From Pseudomonas protegens (GTDB lineage: Bacteria; Pseudomonadota; Gammaproteobacteria; Pseudomonadales; Pseudomonadaceae), in NCBI RefSeq assembly GCF_013407925.2, contig NZ_CP060201.1:1798001-1862000 (forward strand): a DNA stretch of 64,000 nt, given 5' to 3'. This document shows positions 23,985-32,192 of the stretch, piece by piece (position 1 is the first letter of the stretch; the number at the start of each line of letters is the position of its first letter). Below the pieces are notes generated by a model that had not been told where the DNA came from, did no database searches, and worked only from the letters and a program-made list of their open reading frames with translations. The translations under genes and the position numbers were made by a program.

Positions 23985-24668
23985 TCAGCTCCGTAGCAGC
24001 CCTGCCGCTGGAAATGAACCGAAGGGCAGCGGGTTGTTTTCACCGAAACGCAGCTTGCAGCTGCTCAACCGACCACCGCATTTATCCTTGGCCGCATCGG
24101 TGACGATCACATCGTTGAGATCCGCCACCGGGCCACCGTTGTAGCCGCAATAAGGCCCGCGATAGCCTCCACAACTGAGCCACCAGCAGACGTTGGCAAC
24201 GATCTGCCGTCGTGGCAGTTGCACGCCGTTGAAGTCCAGGGCGCTGGCCAGTTCGAACTTCACCACTTCGTTGTCTTCGCTAGACTTACGCTCGACATAC
24301 CAGATGTCTGGCGGCAACTCTTCTTCGGGGTCGGCTTCAGGCTGGCCATCCAGGTACTTGCCAAGGGTCCGGTGACGAATCAGCCGGGCCCCGACCAGGT
24401 CCTCGAAATACAGCACCAGGGCGGTGATGAAACCGCCGACGTTGCCAACCGACAACGTCGGAGTCGGCTGCGCGCCCTTGCCGGTCATTTCAAATCCCTC
24501 GGCCTGAATCGGCCAGGGTGAGTACTCAAGCCCCTGCCAGAAGATCGACGACTGCTGGGGGTAACCGTGAAAGCGATAAAGCTCGGCGCCGAGGCTGGTG
24601 GCGTCGAGCTCAAAAAGCTCCACCCACGCGCCTGGCTCCAGGGTCTGGATATCGGCCGTGATCGGCAT
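23985..24668 (-). CDS. minor tail protein L (lambda gpL-like, Cys-rich)
   Basis: This 227-residue tip protein has the L-family N terminus (IQTLEPGAWVELFELDATSL, YRFHGYPQQSSIFWQGLEYS) and a C-terminal Cys cluster (CWWLSCGGYRGPYCGYNGGP, KDKCGGRLSSCKLRFGENNP). In lambda L such Cys residues ligate an iron-sulphur cluster; here the same arrangement is visible. It starts directly upstream of K (2-base gap). An unrelated fibre gene is inserted between it and the M homologue. Confidence 0.93.
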   Translation of the reverse strand: MPITADIQTLEPGAWVELFELDATSLGAELYRFHGYPQQSSIFWQGLEYSPWPIQAEGFEMTGKGAQPTPTLSVGNVGGFITALVLYFEDLVGARLIRHRTLGKYLDGQPEADPEEELPPDIWYVERKSSEDNEVVKFELASALDFNGVQLPRRQIVANVCWWLSCGGYRGPYCGYNGGPVADLNDVIVTDAAKDKCGGRLSSCKLRFGENNPLPFGSFPAAGLLRS

Positions 24669-24683
24669 GGTGATTCCTCGGGC

Positions 24684-24707
24684 AAAAATAAACCCGCACA
24701 GGGCGGG
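24684..24707 (-). terminator. terminator-like hairpin between the RCC1-like fibre and L
   Basis: On the minus strand CCCGC-CCTGT-GCGGG is followed by TTTATTTTT. It lies between the fibre stop (24736) and the L start (24668). Confidence 0.65.
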
Positions 24708-24735
24708 CAGGGGGTAACTCGCAGTGGTTTAGCGG

Positions 24736-27603
24736 TTAAAGCATCCAGTTAGGTTTCATTTGCAAAGGAACCAGGCAATCAACTGCAGAGCTCGAGAGGT
24801 AAACACCGTATTGGCCCTGGTGTCCCCAGCCATAGATCATGCCTTCGCTGTCCATCGCATAGGTAACCGTGGCGCCAGCACCTGCGTGACTCGTGCCCAG
24901 GAACCCAATGGTTTCGATAGAAACCGGTTTGCCACTATTGCCCAGTTTTGGCAGTGCCACCAAAACAGGAGTAGCGATAGTTCCGACGACACCTCGTCCA
25001 CCTTCACCGTAACCATTGACACCCATGTGATAGATGTTGCCCGCGGCAGTTCGGATGTACATCGGGAAACAGTAACCATAGTAGGGACGGTCGTAATCAT
25101 GAGTCATGATCTTGCCGACCTTTCGGTCCGAAGTCGTTCCATCAAACGTCGGGTGCTTGGTCGGCACCAAAAGATTGGTCGCATTGCCAGTCCCCAGTTG
25201 TGAGCTGGCGTTATAGCCCCATACCCAAAGTGCACCGTCTGAATCCACACCGTAGCAACTGCCAACACCACCGCCACACACGCTCAGTTGAGAAAAAGCC
25301 TGTGAGATTTTGAAGGGAGTCGTCAGGGACGTGGTGTTGCCACTGCCTAGTTGCCCATAGGTATTGAAGCCGCATGTACGCAATGAGTCAGTGAACCACA
25401 TCACAGTAAACCCACTGGCGTTCGCAGCACTGTCAGCCCAGCCGCTTCCCCCCTTGATATGCAGGAGTTTGGCGATTTCTTCAGGCCCACCCCACGCGGT
25501 GGTCACATCGGTGAAAGAAACAACATTGGCTGGAGTCGCAATGCCGGCCTGCCCTTGTCCGTTATAACCAGCAAAGAACAAACGATTATCAGAGGTCTGT
25601 ACCCACGTGCGCCCATAGTGACTGCCGAGGTTCCACACCGATTTGATCTCACCCCGAGTCGCCACATCCCATACTTTCGTCCAGCTATTTCTCAGCGTGG
25701 TATCGCCACTGCCGAGCTGACCGTATCCGTTGTAGCCGGCGGCGTACAAACCATCAGCCTTGCGAATCAAGGCCTTGCCTCCGTCGGCACTGTGACCGGA
25801 GTTTGTCTCATGAAAGTAGATATCGAGCACACCATTCGTGGAAAGCGTCGGCAATGGCGCCACCGCCACGCTACCGAGACCCAACTGACCATTGTTGTTA
25901 TAGCCCCATGCCCACAGTTCTCCGTTACCGAGAAGTGCATAGCCGTTATATCCCACCGCTCCAGCCTTGATAACCGGAGAGGTGCTGGGAATATTTACGC
26001 GACTAAAATTGTTCAGGCCATAGAAAGTTGTCGATGCATTAGGTCCGCGACCGGCCTGAAAGTTACCGTACACAGAAGCAGCGCCACACGCTGACCACAA
26101 CACGCCATTGACGATGGCGTAAACGCTATTGACCAAGCAATTGCTTATCCAAGAGGGCTTAAGCGGATTGATTACATCTTCCAGCTTAGTGACTCGCTGG
26201 GTGTTGCTGTCCACCTGAGTGGCCAAAGCGGGAACATTCACTTCACCTGGGGCAGAGGCAGCCGCTGCCGCCATTGTGATCCAGATTACGGTGGCGTTGG
26301 CCATACGCGTTTCCGAACCAACTCGCGGGGTACCGTTGGAGCCATCGGATACCGCACCTCCGGTATAAGTAGCCCACCCTGTCGCCGCAACTACGTTACC
26401 AACCAGACTGCTCTGAACAGAGTCGCCTCCAAATACAGGGTTTAGACCTGTGGAGTTGGCTCCACCGCCATTCACGGAAGTCCTGTGTTTCATGCTTTGA
26501 ACTTGATCGGACTGGTGCATCCCGACCATACCCATAGAGTTCAAACCATAACCTCGGTAAGTAACTCCGCCCACTCCAAGCTGGTCATACTTGCCGTTGT
26601 CATCCGGCATCCGGAACGTTGTAGAACCATCGCCACTGGAATAGCAGCCACGAAATGCAATGTTGGACTTCCACTGATCATCCGACACTGCCACTGCCTG
26701 GACCTTAGCCCACAGCCCCGGCCATACAGCGCGCGACAGGAGTTGCCCGGAGCGTTCGACGAACCCGGCAGGAATAGTCTCTACCGGCAAAGTCCAGGGA
26801 ATCGTCGCCCCCACCGGCAAACCAGCACCGCTGCTGACTTCCTTGAAGGTCCCATCGCTACATAGGAAGCGGTCTTTATCCGTTTCCAGCTGAGGCGGCG
26901 CAGGCACCAGACCCTGAGTACCGGAGGCGGTGGCGGTCGCTCCACCCATGGGGGCACGGTAGTAAGCCGCTGGCTGGCCTGCCAGCTTGTCCGAATCGAT
27001 AGCCTTCTCGCTCTTGCCGAGTTTGGCGTCGACCTGCCCCTGCAACTTGGCAATGCCTTGCAACAGTGTATCGCTGGCGACGACAGCAGCGTTGACCGAC
27101 GCTCCCAGGCCCGTCAGCGTCGTCGAACGCACACGCGCCGCTGTGAAGTACTGGTTAGTCGCCCCTTCAGCCACCTGATCCGTTGACCCTGGAGAAGAAG
27201 GGATCAACACGAAGGACAAGCCATTCCAGCGATATTGCTTGCTGGGGTTGCCGAGGCTGTCACCATCGTTGACCGCGATATAGATCTTCCCGTTCTCACC
27301 CGTCGCTGGAAAACCGGCCAGCGTCGCGAACTCCAGCACGTCACTGGGCAACTGCGACTGCGGTACTGTTCCATTGACCAATTGAGCCACGGTGGCTCCT
27401 AGAGCTGATGCCGGAATCGCCGCATCGGCCTTGGCCTTGGCGGCTAGCGCCTGTGCAGCACCCTGCTCGGCTGTGGCCTGTGCTGTTGCTGTACGAGTGT
27501 CCAGCTCAGCAAAGTTGTCATTGATGGTCTGCCCCCCCGAACGCAGGTTTTGCCCGGTGCCATCGTTGGGAGCACTGCCAAGGTGGATCGGATCGATAGT
27601 CAT
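24736..27603 (-). CDS. large tail fibre with RCC1-like (regulator of chromosome condensation) repeats
   Basis: This 955-residue fibre lies within the lambda-like module. Residues about 1-200 are a helical, Ala-rich attachment region (TGQNLRSGGQTINDNFAEL). Residues about 255-330 are collar-like (LPVGATIPWTLPVETIPAGF). From about residue 500 to the end there are repeated WGYN/GYNGYGQLG-type units (LWAWGYNNNGQLGLG, GLYAAGYNGYGQLGSG, LRTCGFNTYGQLGSG, LWVWGYNASSQLGTG, IYGWGHQGQYGVYLS), the signature of RCC1 beta-propellers. The start overlaps the M stop by 4 bases. It is probably the receptor-binding fibre of the F-type particle. Its insertion between M and L, rather than after J, is unusual. Confidence 0.88.
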   Translation of the reverse strand: MTIDPIHLGSAPNDGTGQNLRSGGQTINDNFAELDTRTATAQATAEQGAAQALAAKAKADAAIPASALGATVAQLVNGTVPQSQLPSDVLEFATLAGFPATGENGKIYIAVNDGDSLGNPSKQYRWNGLSFVLIPSSPGSTDQVAEGATNQYFTAARVRSTTLTGLGASVNAAVVASDTLLQGIAKLQGQVDAKLGKSEKAIDSDKLAGQPAAYYRAPMGGATATASGTQGLVPAPPQLETDKDRFLCSDGTFKEVSSGAGLPVGATIPWTLPVETIPAGFVERSGQLLSRAVWPGLWAKVQAVAVSDDQWKSNIAFRGCYSSGDGSTTFRMPDDNGKYDQLGVGGVTYRGYGLNSMGMVGMHQSDQVQSMKHRTSVNGGGANSTGLNPVFGGDSVQSSLVGNVVAATGWATYTGGAVSDGSNGTPRVGSETRMANATVIWITMAAAAASAPGEVNVPALATQVDSNTQRVTKLEDVINPLKPSWISNCLVNSVYAIVNGVLWSACGAASVYGNFQAGRGPNASTTFYGLNNFSRVNIPSTSPVIKAGAVGYNGYALLGNGELWAWGYNNNGQLGLGSVAVAPLPTLSTNGVLDIYFHETNSGHSADGGKALIRKADGLYAAGYNGYGQLGSGDTTLRNSWTKVWDVATRGEIKSVWNLGSHYGRTWVQTSDNRLFFAGYNGQGQAGIATPANVVSFTDVTTAWGGPEEIAKLLHIKGGSGWADSAANASGFTVMWFTDSLRTCGFNTYGQLGSGNTTSLTTPFKISQAFSQLSVCGGGVGSCYGVDSDGALWVWGYNASSQLGTGNATNLLVPTKHPTFDGTTSDRKVGKIMTHDYDRPYYGYCFPMYIRTAAGNIYHMGVNGYGEGGRGVVGTIATPVLVALPKLGNSGKPVSIETIGFLGTSHAGAGATVTYAMDSEGMIYGWGHQGQYGVYLSSSAVDCLVPLQMKPNWML

Positions 27604-27938
27604 GGATGAAATGCCTGTTCAAAAGTTGCGCTGAGCGAGTAAATCCCTGCGCCCAACGGCGAGGGCTGGTAGGTCTTGCAGCGGTACAGCCCCTGCTCGC
27701 CCAACGGCGGGGTCCAATAGAAAGGCCTGGCGCCTTGATGGGCGTCGATGAAGTTGATGATCGGCTTGATCTTCTTGTCGTCGCCGACAAAGGTCAGCGG
27801 CCAGGACTGGGTCTTGTTGTTGATCCCGTCCTGGACAACCTGCTGATAGCCATCACCAAAGCGCGCCGACTTGAGGCGAAACTCGACGCTGCCCACGGGC
27901 TCGATCTTGGGTACCCAAGTGAATGTTTCGATAGTCAT
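27600..27938 (-). CDS. minor tail protein M (lambda gpM-like)
   Basis: This 112-residue protein of the phage minor tail M family has the typical motifs ETFTWVPKIEPVGSVEFRLK, ARFGDGYQQVVQDGINNK, and IINFIDAHQGARPFYWTPPL. M helps initiate the tip complex on which the tube grows. It follows the tape measure by about 40 bases that include a GCGGCCGCTGGAAATCAGCGGCC palindrome-like stretch near its neighbour's end. It overlaps the fibre start (ATGA). Confidence 0.94.
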   Translation of the reverse strand: MTIETFTWVPKIEPVGSVEFRLKSARFGDGYQQVVQDGINNKTQSWPLTFVGDDKKIKPIINFIDAHQGARPFYWTPPLGEQGLYRCKTYQPSPLGAGIYSLSATFEQAFHP

Positions 27939-27977
27939 GTCTTTTCTCCGGGCGTGAGCCGTTGCGGCCGCTGGAAA

Positions 27978-29393
27978 TCAGCGGCCGTTGATGACGGACC
28001 AGATCTGGCCGCCCGGTTTCAGGTCTCGGGCGATCTGTTCGGCCGCGCCCTGCTTCGCCGCGCTGGCGTAGGCATTGGCCAGGCTCTGGGAGTTCGTGCC
28101 TGCCCCCGAGGCACCGGCCTGTCCGTCGGGTACGTTGATGGTTTGCTGGATGACCACCTGCTGGTTGCTGGTGGTGCCGGATTGTCCCCCGCCCAGCGCA
28201 ACGACCCCCAACGAGCCATCTGAACCACGACTCAGGGGCATGATTGCTTCTGGGCCGGACTCACCGAATAGGGCCATTGGAGCCAACGTTGGAGCGGTGG
28301 CTACCGTGTTGGTGAAGGCACCGCCCTTGGCATGAGGAAATACAGGAGGGGACAGGCTGGACGCATCGACCTGCGGCGTGAATACAGTCGTGGCGCCATC
28401 AACCGTGAACGCGCTTGAAGTCGGGGTAGCGCTGGGCCAAAAACTCATCACTGCCGAGCCGACCATTCCAAACAACGAACTCAACGCTTTGGACGCCGCC
28501 GTCTTCGCCGCCAACATCGCCATGTCCTTGAGCACCGACTTGGCGAAATCGGAAAAGGAGAACTTGCCCGTGGTAGCGAACTGGAGGATCGCGGCATCCA
28601 TCTGCTCAAACGCACTGGTGAACACCGCCTTCGACTGAGCGGCGACGTTACCGGCGTTATTCATGTAGTCATCCAAAGCCGACGAGGCACCATTTTTCCA
28701 GTCGCCGAGTGCTTCGCTCATCTGTACATAGTTGCTTTGAATCTGCAGGGCCATGTCACTGTGCTTGGTCTTCAACTCATCAAGCTTGGTGGCATAGTCG
28801 TCTCCCTGTTCGGCCCCACGGCCATAGGCATCTCCCGCCGGGAACTTGATCCCCGACTTGTCGGCATAGGTCGCTGGCGACTGAACCGCGCCTTGAGGAA
28901 ATTGCTTATCCAGAGCCTTGCGCGCCAACGCATATTCTTCATCGTTCGCGCTAAGTTGTGCGGCCAGCGCCTGTTGACGACTCCCCCTGCCTAACTGAGA
29001 GACCGCTAGAGCACCTGAATTACGCAGTTTCTCCATCTCGTCGGAGTACGCCCCCAGTTTTTTTCCAGATACTTCCAGGGATTGCGCGTACTCGGTTCCA
29101 GCACTTTTGTTCTGCTGGAGCAGTGCGCTCAAGGAACTTTGACTCTTTACAAAATCATCGGCCGCTCTGGCAGCCGGGTCATAGGCCTTGCGCAGGCCAT
29201 CAACGGCATTGGAGGTCGCGCCCAACGCGGAAGCAGACGAAGTCGCCAGCGCCTCGGCAATTTTCTTGCTGGCCTCCTCGACACGCCTCTGCATGCTGCG
29301 CATGCCTTGGTCGGTAATACGCTGGGCCTTGTCCAGGGCCCGCTCCAGGCTGCCAAGGTCCAGCTGCATGTTCCCTTGGGAAGCAGTTGCCAT
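27978..29393 (-). CDS. tail tape measure protein of chassis B (lambda gpH-like)
   Basis: This 471-residue protein starts at MATASQGNMQLDLGSLERAL (ATG after GGAGAACCCT); the frame runs 23 codons further but would include a hairpin. It has an N-terminal helical coiled region (ALDKAQRITDQGMRSMQRRV), then the lambda H C-terminal domain: MDAAILQFATTGKFSFSDFA, KSVLKDMAMLAAKTAASKAL, and a Gly-rich end with AHAKGGAFTNTV and ALFGESGPEAIMPLSRGSDG. It is far shorter than lambda H, predicting a tail of about 70 nm, in the range of small F-type particles. Confidence 0.93.
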   Translation of the reverse strand: MATASQGNMQLDLGSLERALDKAQRITDQGMRSMQRRVEEASKKIAEALATSSASALGATSNAVDGLRKAYDPAARAADDFVKSQSSLSALLQQNKSAGTEYAQSLEVSGKKLGAYSDEMEKLRNSGALAVSQLGRGSRQQALAAQLSANDEEYALARKALDKQFPQGAVQSPATYADKSGIKFPAGDAYGRGAEQGDDYATKLDELKTKHSDMALQIQSNYVQMSEALGDWKNGASSALDDYMNNAGNVAAQSKAVFTSAFEQMDAAILQFATTGKFSFSDFAKSVLKDMAMLAAKTAASKALSSLFGMVGSAVMSFWPSATPTSSAFTVDGATTVFTPQVDASSLSPPVFPHAKGGAFTNTVATAPTLAPMALFGESGPEAIMPLSRGSDGSLGVVALGGGQSGTTSNQQVVIQQTINVPDGQAGASGAGTNSQSLANAYASAAKQGAAEQIARDLKPGGQIWSVINGR

Positions 29394-29407
29394 AGGGTTC
29401 TCCGGGT

Positions 29408-29434
29408 CATGAAAAAACCCGTCGAAACGGGTTT
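29408..29434 (-). terminator. terminator-like hairpin upstream of the chassis B tape measure
   Basis: On the minus strand AACCCG-TTTCGA-CGGGTT is followed by a T run, ahead of the tape measure start. Confidence 0.65.
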
Positions 29435-29452
29435 GGGGAAAGTGGCCTGATG

Positions 29453-29740
29453 TCAGCGCCACTCGTTCATTGCACGTTCGAGTGACAACCCCAAACGTTG
29501 TTCGTGAGGCATGAAGTCCAGCAACTCCGCCATGCCTCCGCCCAGCCGGTGGGTCTGCAGCGCCACCAGGGCGCTGCCCGCCTCCAGCCGCCTACCGGTA
29601 TGCAAGGAACCATATCGGTCGATATAGCGCCCCCATGCCAGGGCTTCCTGGTAGGTCATGCGTTCCTTGGCTTCGGCAATGGTCCGGCCGCCGACTCCGT
29701 TCAGCACCAACTCGTGCCAGAACTCATCGGCGGCGGTCAG
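29453..29740 (-). CDS. frameshift extension of the chassis B tail assembly chaperone (lambda T-like)
   Basis: This is the -1 frame continuation of the G-like gene, entered at A AAA AAC (29740-29746). It adds about 95 residues beginning LTAADEFWHELVLNGVGG and including MTYQEALAWGRYIDRYGSLH, a lambda T/DUF4035-type sequence rich in small and charged residues. The total fusion would be about 211 residues. There is no independent start with a good ribosome binding site. It corresponds to gpGT, which links tape measure and tube subunits during assembly. Confidence 0.85.
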   Translation of the reverse strand: MTAADEFWHELVLNGVGGRTIAEAKERMTYQEALAWGRYIDRYGSLHTGRRLEAGSALVALQTHRLGGGMAELLDFMPHEQRLGLSLERAMNEWR

Positions 29741-30087
29741 TTTTTTGCCGCGGCGCCACCGGTGCCATTGACCTCATTCACCGCATTGAGAATCAGGAAC
29801 CCCAGGGACGGCTCCAGCCCGTAGGCATCGTCGTAGCTCAGGGCTTCCGAGCCGTCAGCGCCCAACGCCACCGACGCAGCGATGTAGCGGGCATTACGGC
29901 TCAGCTCGCTGTCACTCTCGGCAAACAGGCGCTCGATAACCCCGAAAGACTGCCGGCGAACATGCAGGGTCAAGGTGTCGGTCACTTCCTTGCCAGTCTT
30001 GCTGTCAAGGTGAGTCCAGCTCACCTGTTTCTTCACGGGCAGGGCATCGACGATGCCGCCCTTGGCTTTCAGCTGCTTGAGGTTCAT
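29737..30087 (-). CDS. tail assembly chaperone (lambda gpG-like) of chassis B
   Basis: This 116-residue protein follows the major tail protein and precedes the tape measure, the lambda G position. It contains MNLKQLKAKGGIVDALPVKK, the strand-rich DTLTLHVRRQSFGVIERLFA and the helix RNARYIAASVALGADGSEAL. The in-frame product ends AAAKN exactly at the slippery heptamer, the stop being the very next codon, so a -1 slip is the only way to extend it. This placement matches gpG/gpGT systems. Confidence 0.92.
   Translation of the reverse strand: MNLKQLKAKGGIVDALPVKKQVSWTHLDSKTGKEVTDTLTLHVRRQSFGVIERLFAESDSELSRNARYIAASVALGADGSEALSYDDAYGLEPSLGFLILNAVNEVNGTGGAAAKN
29740..29746 (-). promoter_or_regulatory. 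predicted -1 ribosomal frameshift site (A AAA AAC)
   Basis: On the minus strand the codons GCA AAA AAC TGA contain A AAA AAC, one of the most efficient -1 slippery heptamers in bacteria, with the zero-frame stop immediately after it. The -1 frame continues for 96 codons. Confidence 0.85.
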
Positions 30088-30095
30088 GACGTGGC

Positions 30096-30587
30096 TCAGG
30101 CCTTCTTGATCCAGGTGGAACCGCCGGTGCGCTGAATGGTGACGGTGGTGGTCACTACAGCGTTCAGGGCGAAGTTGAACGGGAAGTCCGAGACGTAGCC
30201 GTCGAAGGCGAACCAGGTACGGGTGGTGGGCAGTTCGAAGTTGTCACCCTTGGTATTGAGGGTAGGGACTACACCCTTGCCATCCGACCAGCCCACGACC
30301 CATTTGACGCTGGTATCGCCATTGGCTTCGGACAGTTGGTGCAGGCGGATATGGCTGGCGTTGGCCGGGTCGGCGTTCAGCCCGAGGCTGGCAGTGCCTG
30401 GAGTGCGCAGGCCCCTCTTGTAGCTGCGTTCTTCAGCGTTGAGGCTGGTGTCTTCGATCTGCTCGGCGGGTGCACCGCCCGGGTCGAAGGAAGTGGCGTG
30501 CTCGATTTCCAGCACGGTGTAGGGGCCGCTGCCGGAGACAGGCGGAACCAGGGCAAAGATTTGCGTACCTTGGGTAAGAATCGACAT
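30096..30587 (-). CDS. major tail tube protein (lambda gpV-like) of chassis B
   Basis: This 163-residue tube protein starts at [20 protein letters not shown] (ATG after GGAGAACACCTG). The phage tail tube pattern includes [40 protein letters not shown], and [20 protein letters not shown]. It ends [16 protein letters not shown] and lacks the C-terminal Ig-like domain that lambda V carries. It is the first gene of the lambda-like module; no U- or Z-type connector gene precedes it. Confidence 0.93.
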   Translation of the reverse strand: MSILTQGTQIFALVPPVSGSGPYTVLEIEHATSFDPGGAPAEQIEDTSLNAEERSYKRGLRTPGTASLGLNADPANASHIRLHQLSEANGDTSVKWVVGWSDGKGVVPTLNTKGDNFELPTTRTWFAFDGYVSDFPFNFALNAVVTTTVTIQRTGGSTWIKKA

Positions 30588-30605
30588 CAGGTGTTCTCCA
30601 TCAAA

Positions 30606-30631
30606 CAATAAAAAACCCGCGACGGCGGGCT
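30606..30631 (-). terminator. terminator-like hairpin before chassis B
   Basis: On the minus strand CCCGC-CGTC-GCGGG is followed by TTTTTTATTG, just upstream of the tube gene's ribosome binding site. Confidence 0.7.
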
Positions 30632-30677
30632 GTGAGTGTTACTCGGGGAGGAAGCTCGAGACGCTGGAACCCTGGGT

Positions 30678-30869
30678 TCAGGGGGCCGGCGAGCCATCCA
30701 GATAAGGGGGAGCGTTGGGGTCTGGCTCGCGACTCTTGATCAAGTCCACCAGTGCCTGATTGCTCTGCGCCAGCAGGCGGATCGCGCTGTTCAAGGCGGC
30801 CTGTCCATCGGTCTGGGCCTGGAGCGCAGCGATCAGTCGATTGATCGCCGCAAGGTCTTCGTCATTCAT
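30678..30869 (-). CDS. small hypothetical protein with a predicted coiled coil
   Basis: This 63-residue protein begins MNDEDLAAINRLIAALQAQT and continues with regularly spaced Leu/Ile (LNSAIRLLAQSNQALVDLIK), consistent with a short coiled coil, then a Pro-rich tail (PNAPPYLDGSPAP). I recall similar small genes near tail and lysis genes in Pseudomonas phages and pyocins, but no function is known to me. It lies between the GH18 lysin and the start of chassis B. Confidence 0.7.
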   Translation of the reverse strand: MNDEDLAAINRLIAALQAQTDGQAALNSAIRLLAQSNQALVDLIKSREPDPNAPPYLDGSPAP

Positions 30870-30935
30870 GGGGCAGTACTCTCTATCCGTCGAACGTTAA
30901 CCGGGGCAGTCCCGGAATTCTGGTACTGGCCTGGC

Positions 30936-32087
30936 TCACTCCCGCCCCGCCGGCAACAGCTCAGTACCGGCCTTGAGCCCTGCCTGCAGCGCGGTCCAGA
31001 ACTCGGCATTTTCATAGCCCATGGCCCAGACACTGGTGCCGCCCAGGCCCAGCTTGGCGACCAGTGCGGTCTTGGTCTTGATGCTCGCGGCGTCGTCGTA
31101 CCAGAGCACCGGTTGTGCGCGCTCCGGGGTCCATTCCACGCCATCGGCGAAGCTCTTGACCGGGCCCCAGGTGGCGTAAGGCGTGGCGGAGGCGGCATCC
31201 CGGTGGGTGACGGCGCGGTGCTCGGCCATCACTTCCTGATAGGCCGACCAATGCACTCGGTTGCCAATGCTGTAGTCCTGACCGTAGGCCGGCAGCCCGG
31301 CCAGGACCTTGCTCGGCGCAACTTGCGACACGGCGTAGCTGAGCAGCACCTGCTGCCAGTCGGCACCGGACACGGGGCCGGGCCAGACTTCGTCGTGGAA
31401 ACCGCCGCTGCTCCAGCCGGGGCCGACCTGGTCGTAGGTCATGACCTGGAAGTAATCCACCGCCGCGCCCAGGGCCTTATAGTCGTAGCCGTGCAGGTAC
31501 TCGGGCTCGCGGTCGCTGGACTTGGGCGGGACGCTGATGATCAGTTTCTTGCCGCTGGCATGCAGGGCGTTGCCCAGGGCTTTGACATAGGCGGAAAAGG
31601 CCTTGGCGTTCCTTGGCTCGACCTTTTCGAAGTCCAGGTTGATCCCGGCAAAACCGCCCTCCTTGGCCAGCCTCACCAGTTGCTTGATGCTGCCGGCACT
31701 CAAGGTCTTGTCGTTGACGATGGAGTGGGAAATGGCCGGGTCGAAATCAGCAATGCCCTCGTTGTAGTCGGAGACGGTGGGGTACAGCGGCAGCGATTTG
31801 GACTGGGCGAAGCGAATGATGTTTTCGCTGGTTGGGTTCATCCCTTCCTGATGCAACTGGCCGGTGACGGTCAGCCCGTAGGTGCTGCCCAGACCAACAG
31901 CAGAAAGGTGGCGGTGGAACGCTTGCAGGTTGCTGTAGGACGCTTCGACCTGGCCATCGGTGTAGGCCAGGACAAAGGGCTCGGCATGGGCTGCGGTTGC
32001 CAGCAACAGAGTGCAGCCAGCGATCAATGCCTGAAAAAAATGCCGGATGCCTCGCTTCGGGGCCGGGTTGCTGAAGCCTGGATTCAT
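30936..32087 (-). CDS. GH18-family glycosidase with signal peptide (probable lysin of chassis C)
   Basis: This 383-residue protein has an N-terminal export signal (KRGIRHFFQALIAGC then TLLLATAAHA, likely cleaved after residue 35; the IAGC could alternatively act as a lipobox). The rest is a GH18 barrel of the YaaH/spore-hydrolase type, with the catalytic segment GGFAGINLDFEKVE (Asp152, Glu154) and strands such as LIISVPPKSS and DYFQVMTYDQVGPGWSSGG. In R2-type pyocin clusters the lytic enzyme sits at the end of the tail genes, as here. The signal peptide means it may reach the periplasm through Sec without the holin. The start follows AGGAGTATTC. Confidence 0.88.
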   Translation of the reverse strand: MNPGFSNPAPKRGIRHFFQALIAGCTLLLATAAHAEPFVLAYTDGQVEASYSNLQAFHRHLSAVGLGSTYGLTVTGQLHQEGMNPTSENIIRFAQSKSLPLYPTVSDYNEGIADFDPAISHSIVNDKTLSAGSIKQLVRLAKEGGFAGINLDFEKVEPRNAKAFSAYVKALGNALHASGKKLIISVPPKSSDREPEYLHGYDYKALGAAVDYFQVMTYDQVGPGWSSGGFHDEVWPGPVSGADWQQVLLSYAVSQVAPSKVLAGLPAYGQDYSIGNRVHWSAYQEVMAEHRAVTHRDAASATPYATWGPVKSFADGVEWTPERAQPVLWYDDAASIKTKTALVAKLGLGGTSVWAMGYENAEFWTALQAGLKAGTELLPAGRE

Positions 32088-32154
32088 GAATACTCCTGCG
32101 GACTTTCCGCGTGGATTGAAAGGAAGTGAATGCGGGATCGGGGGCGATCCGAAT

Positions 32155-32182
32155 GAGCCGCTCGCGAGGATGCTCGCGGCAC
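32155..32182. repeat. small inverted repeat (REP-like) between GH18 and gpD genes
   Basis: CGCGAG-GATG-CTCGCG within GAGCCGCTCGCGAGGATGCT forms a strong GC stem in the ~105-base gap. It resembles half of a Pseudomonas REP element. Confidence 0.5.
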
Positions 32183-32192
32183 CACTGAAGGG

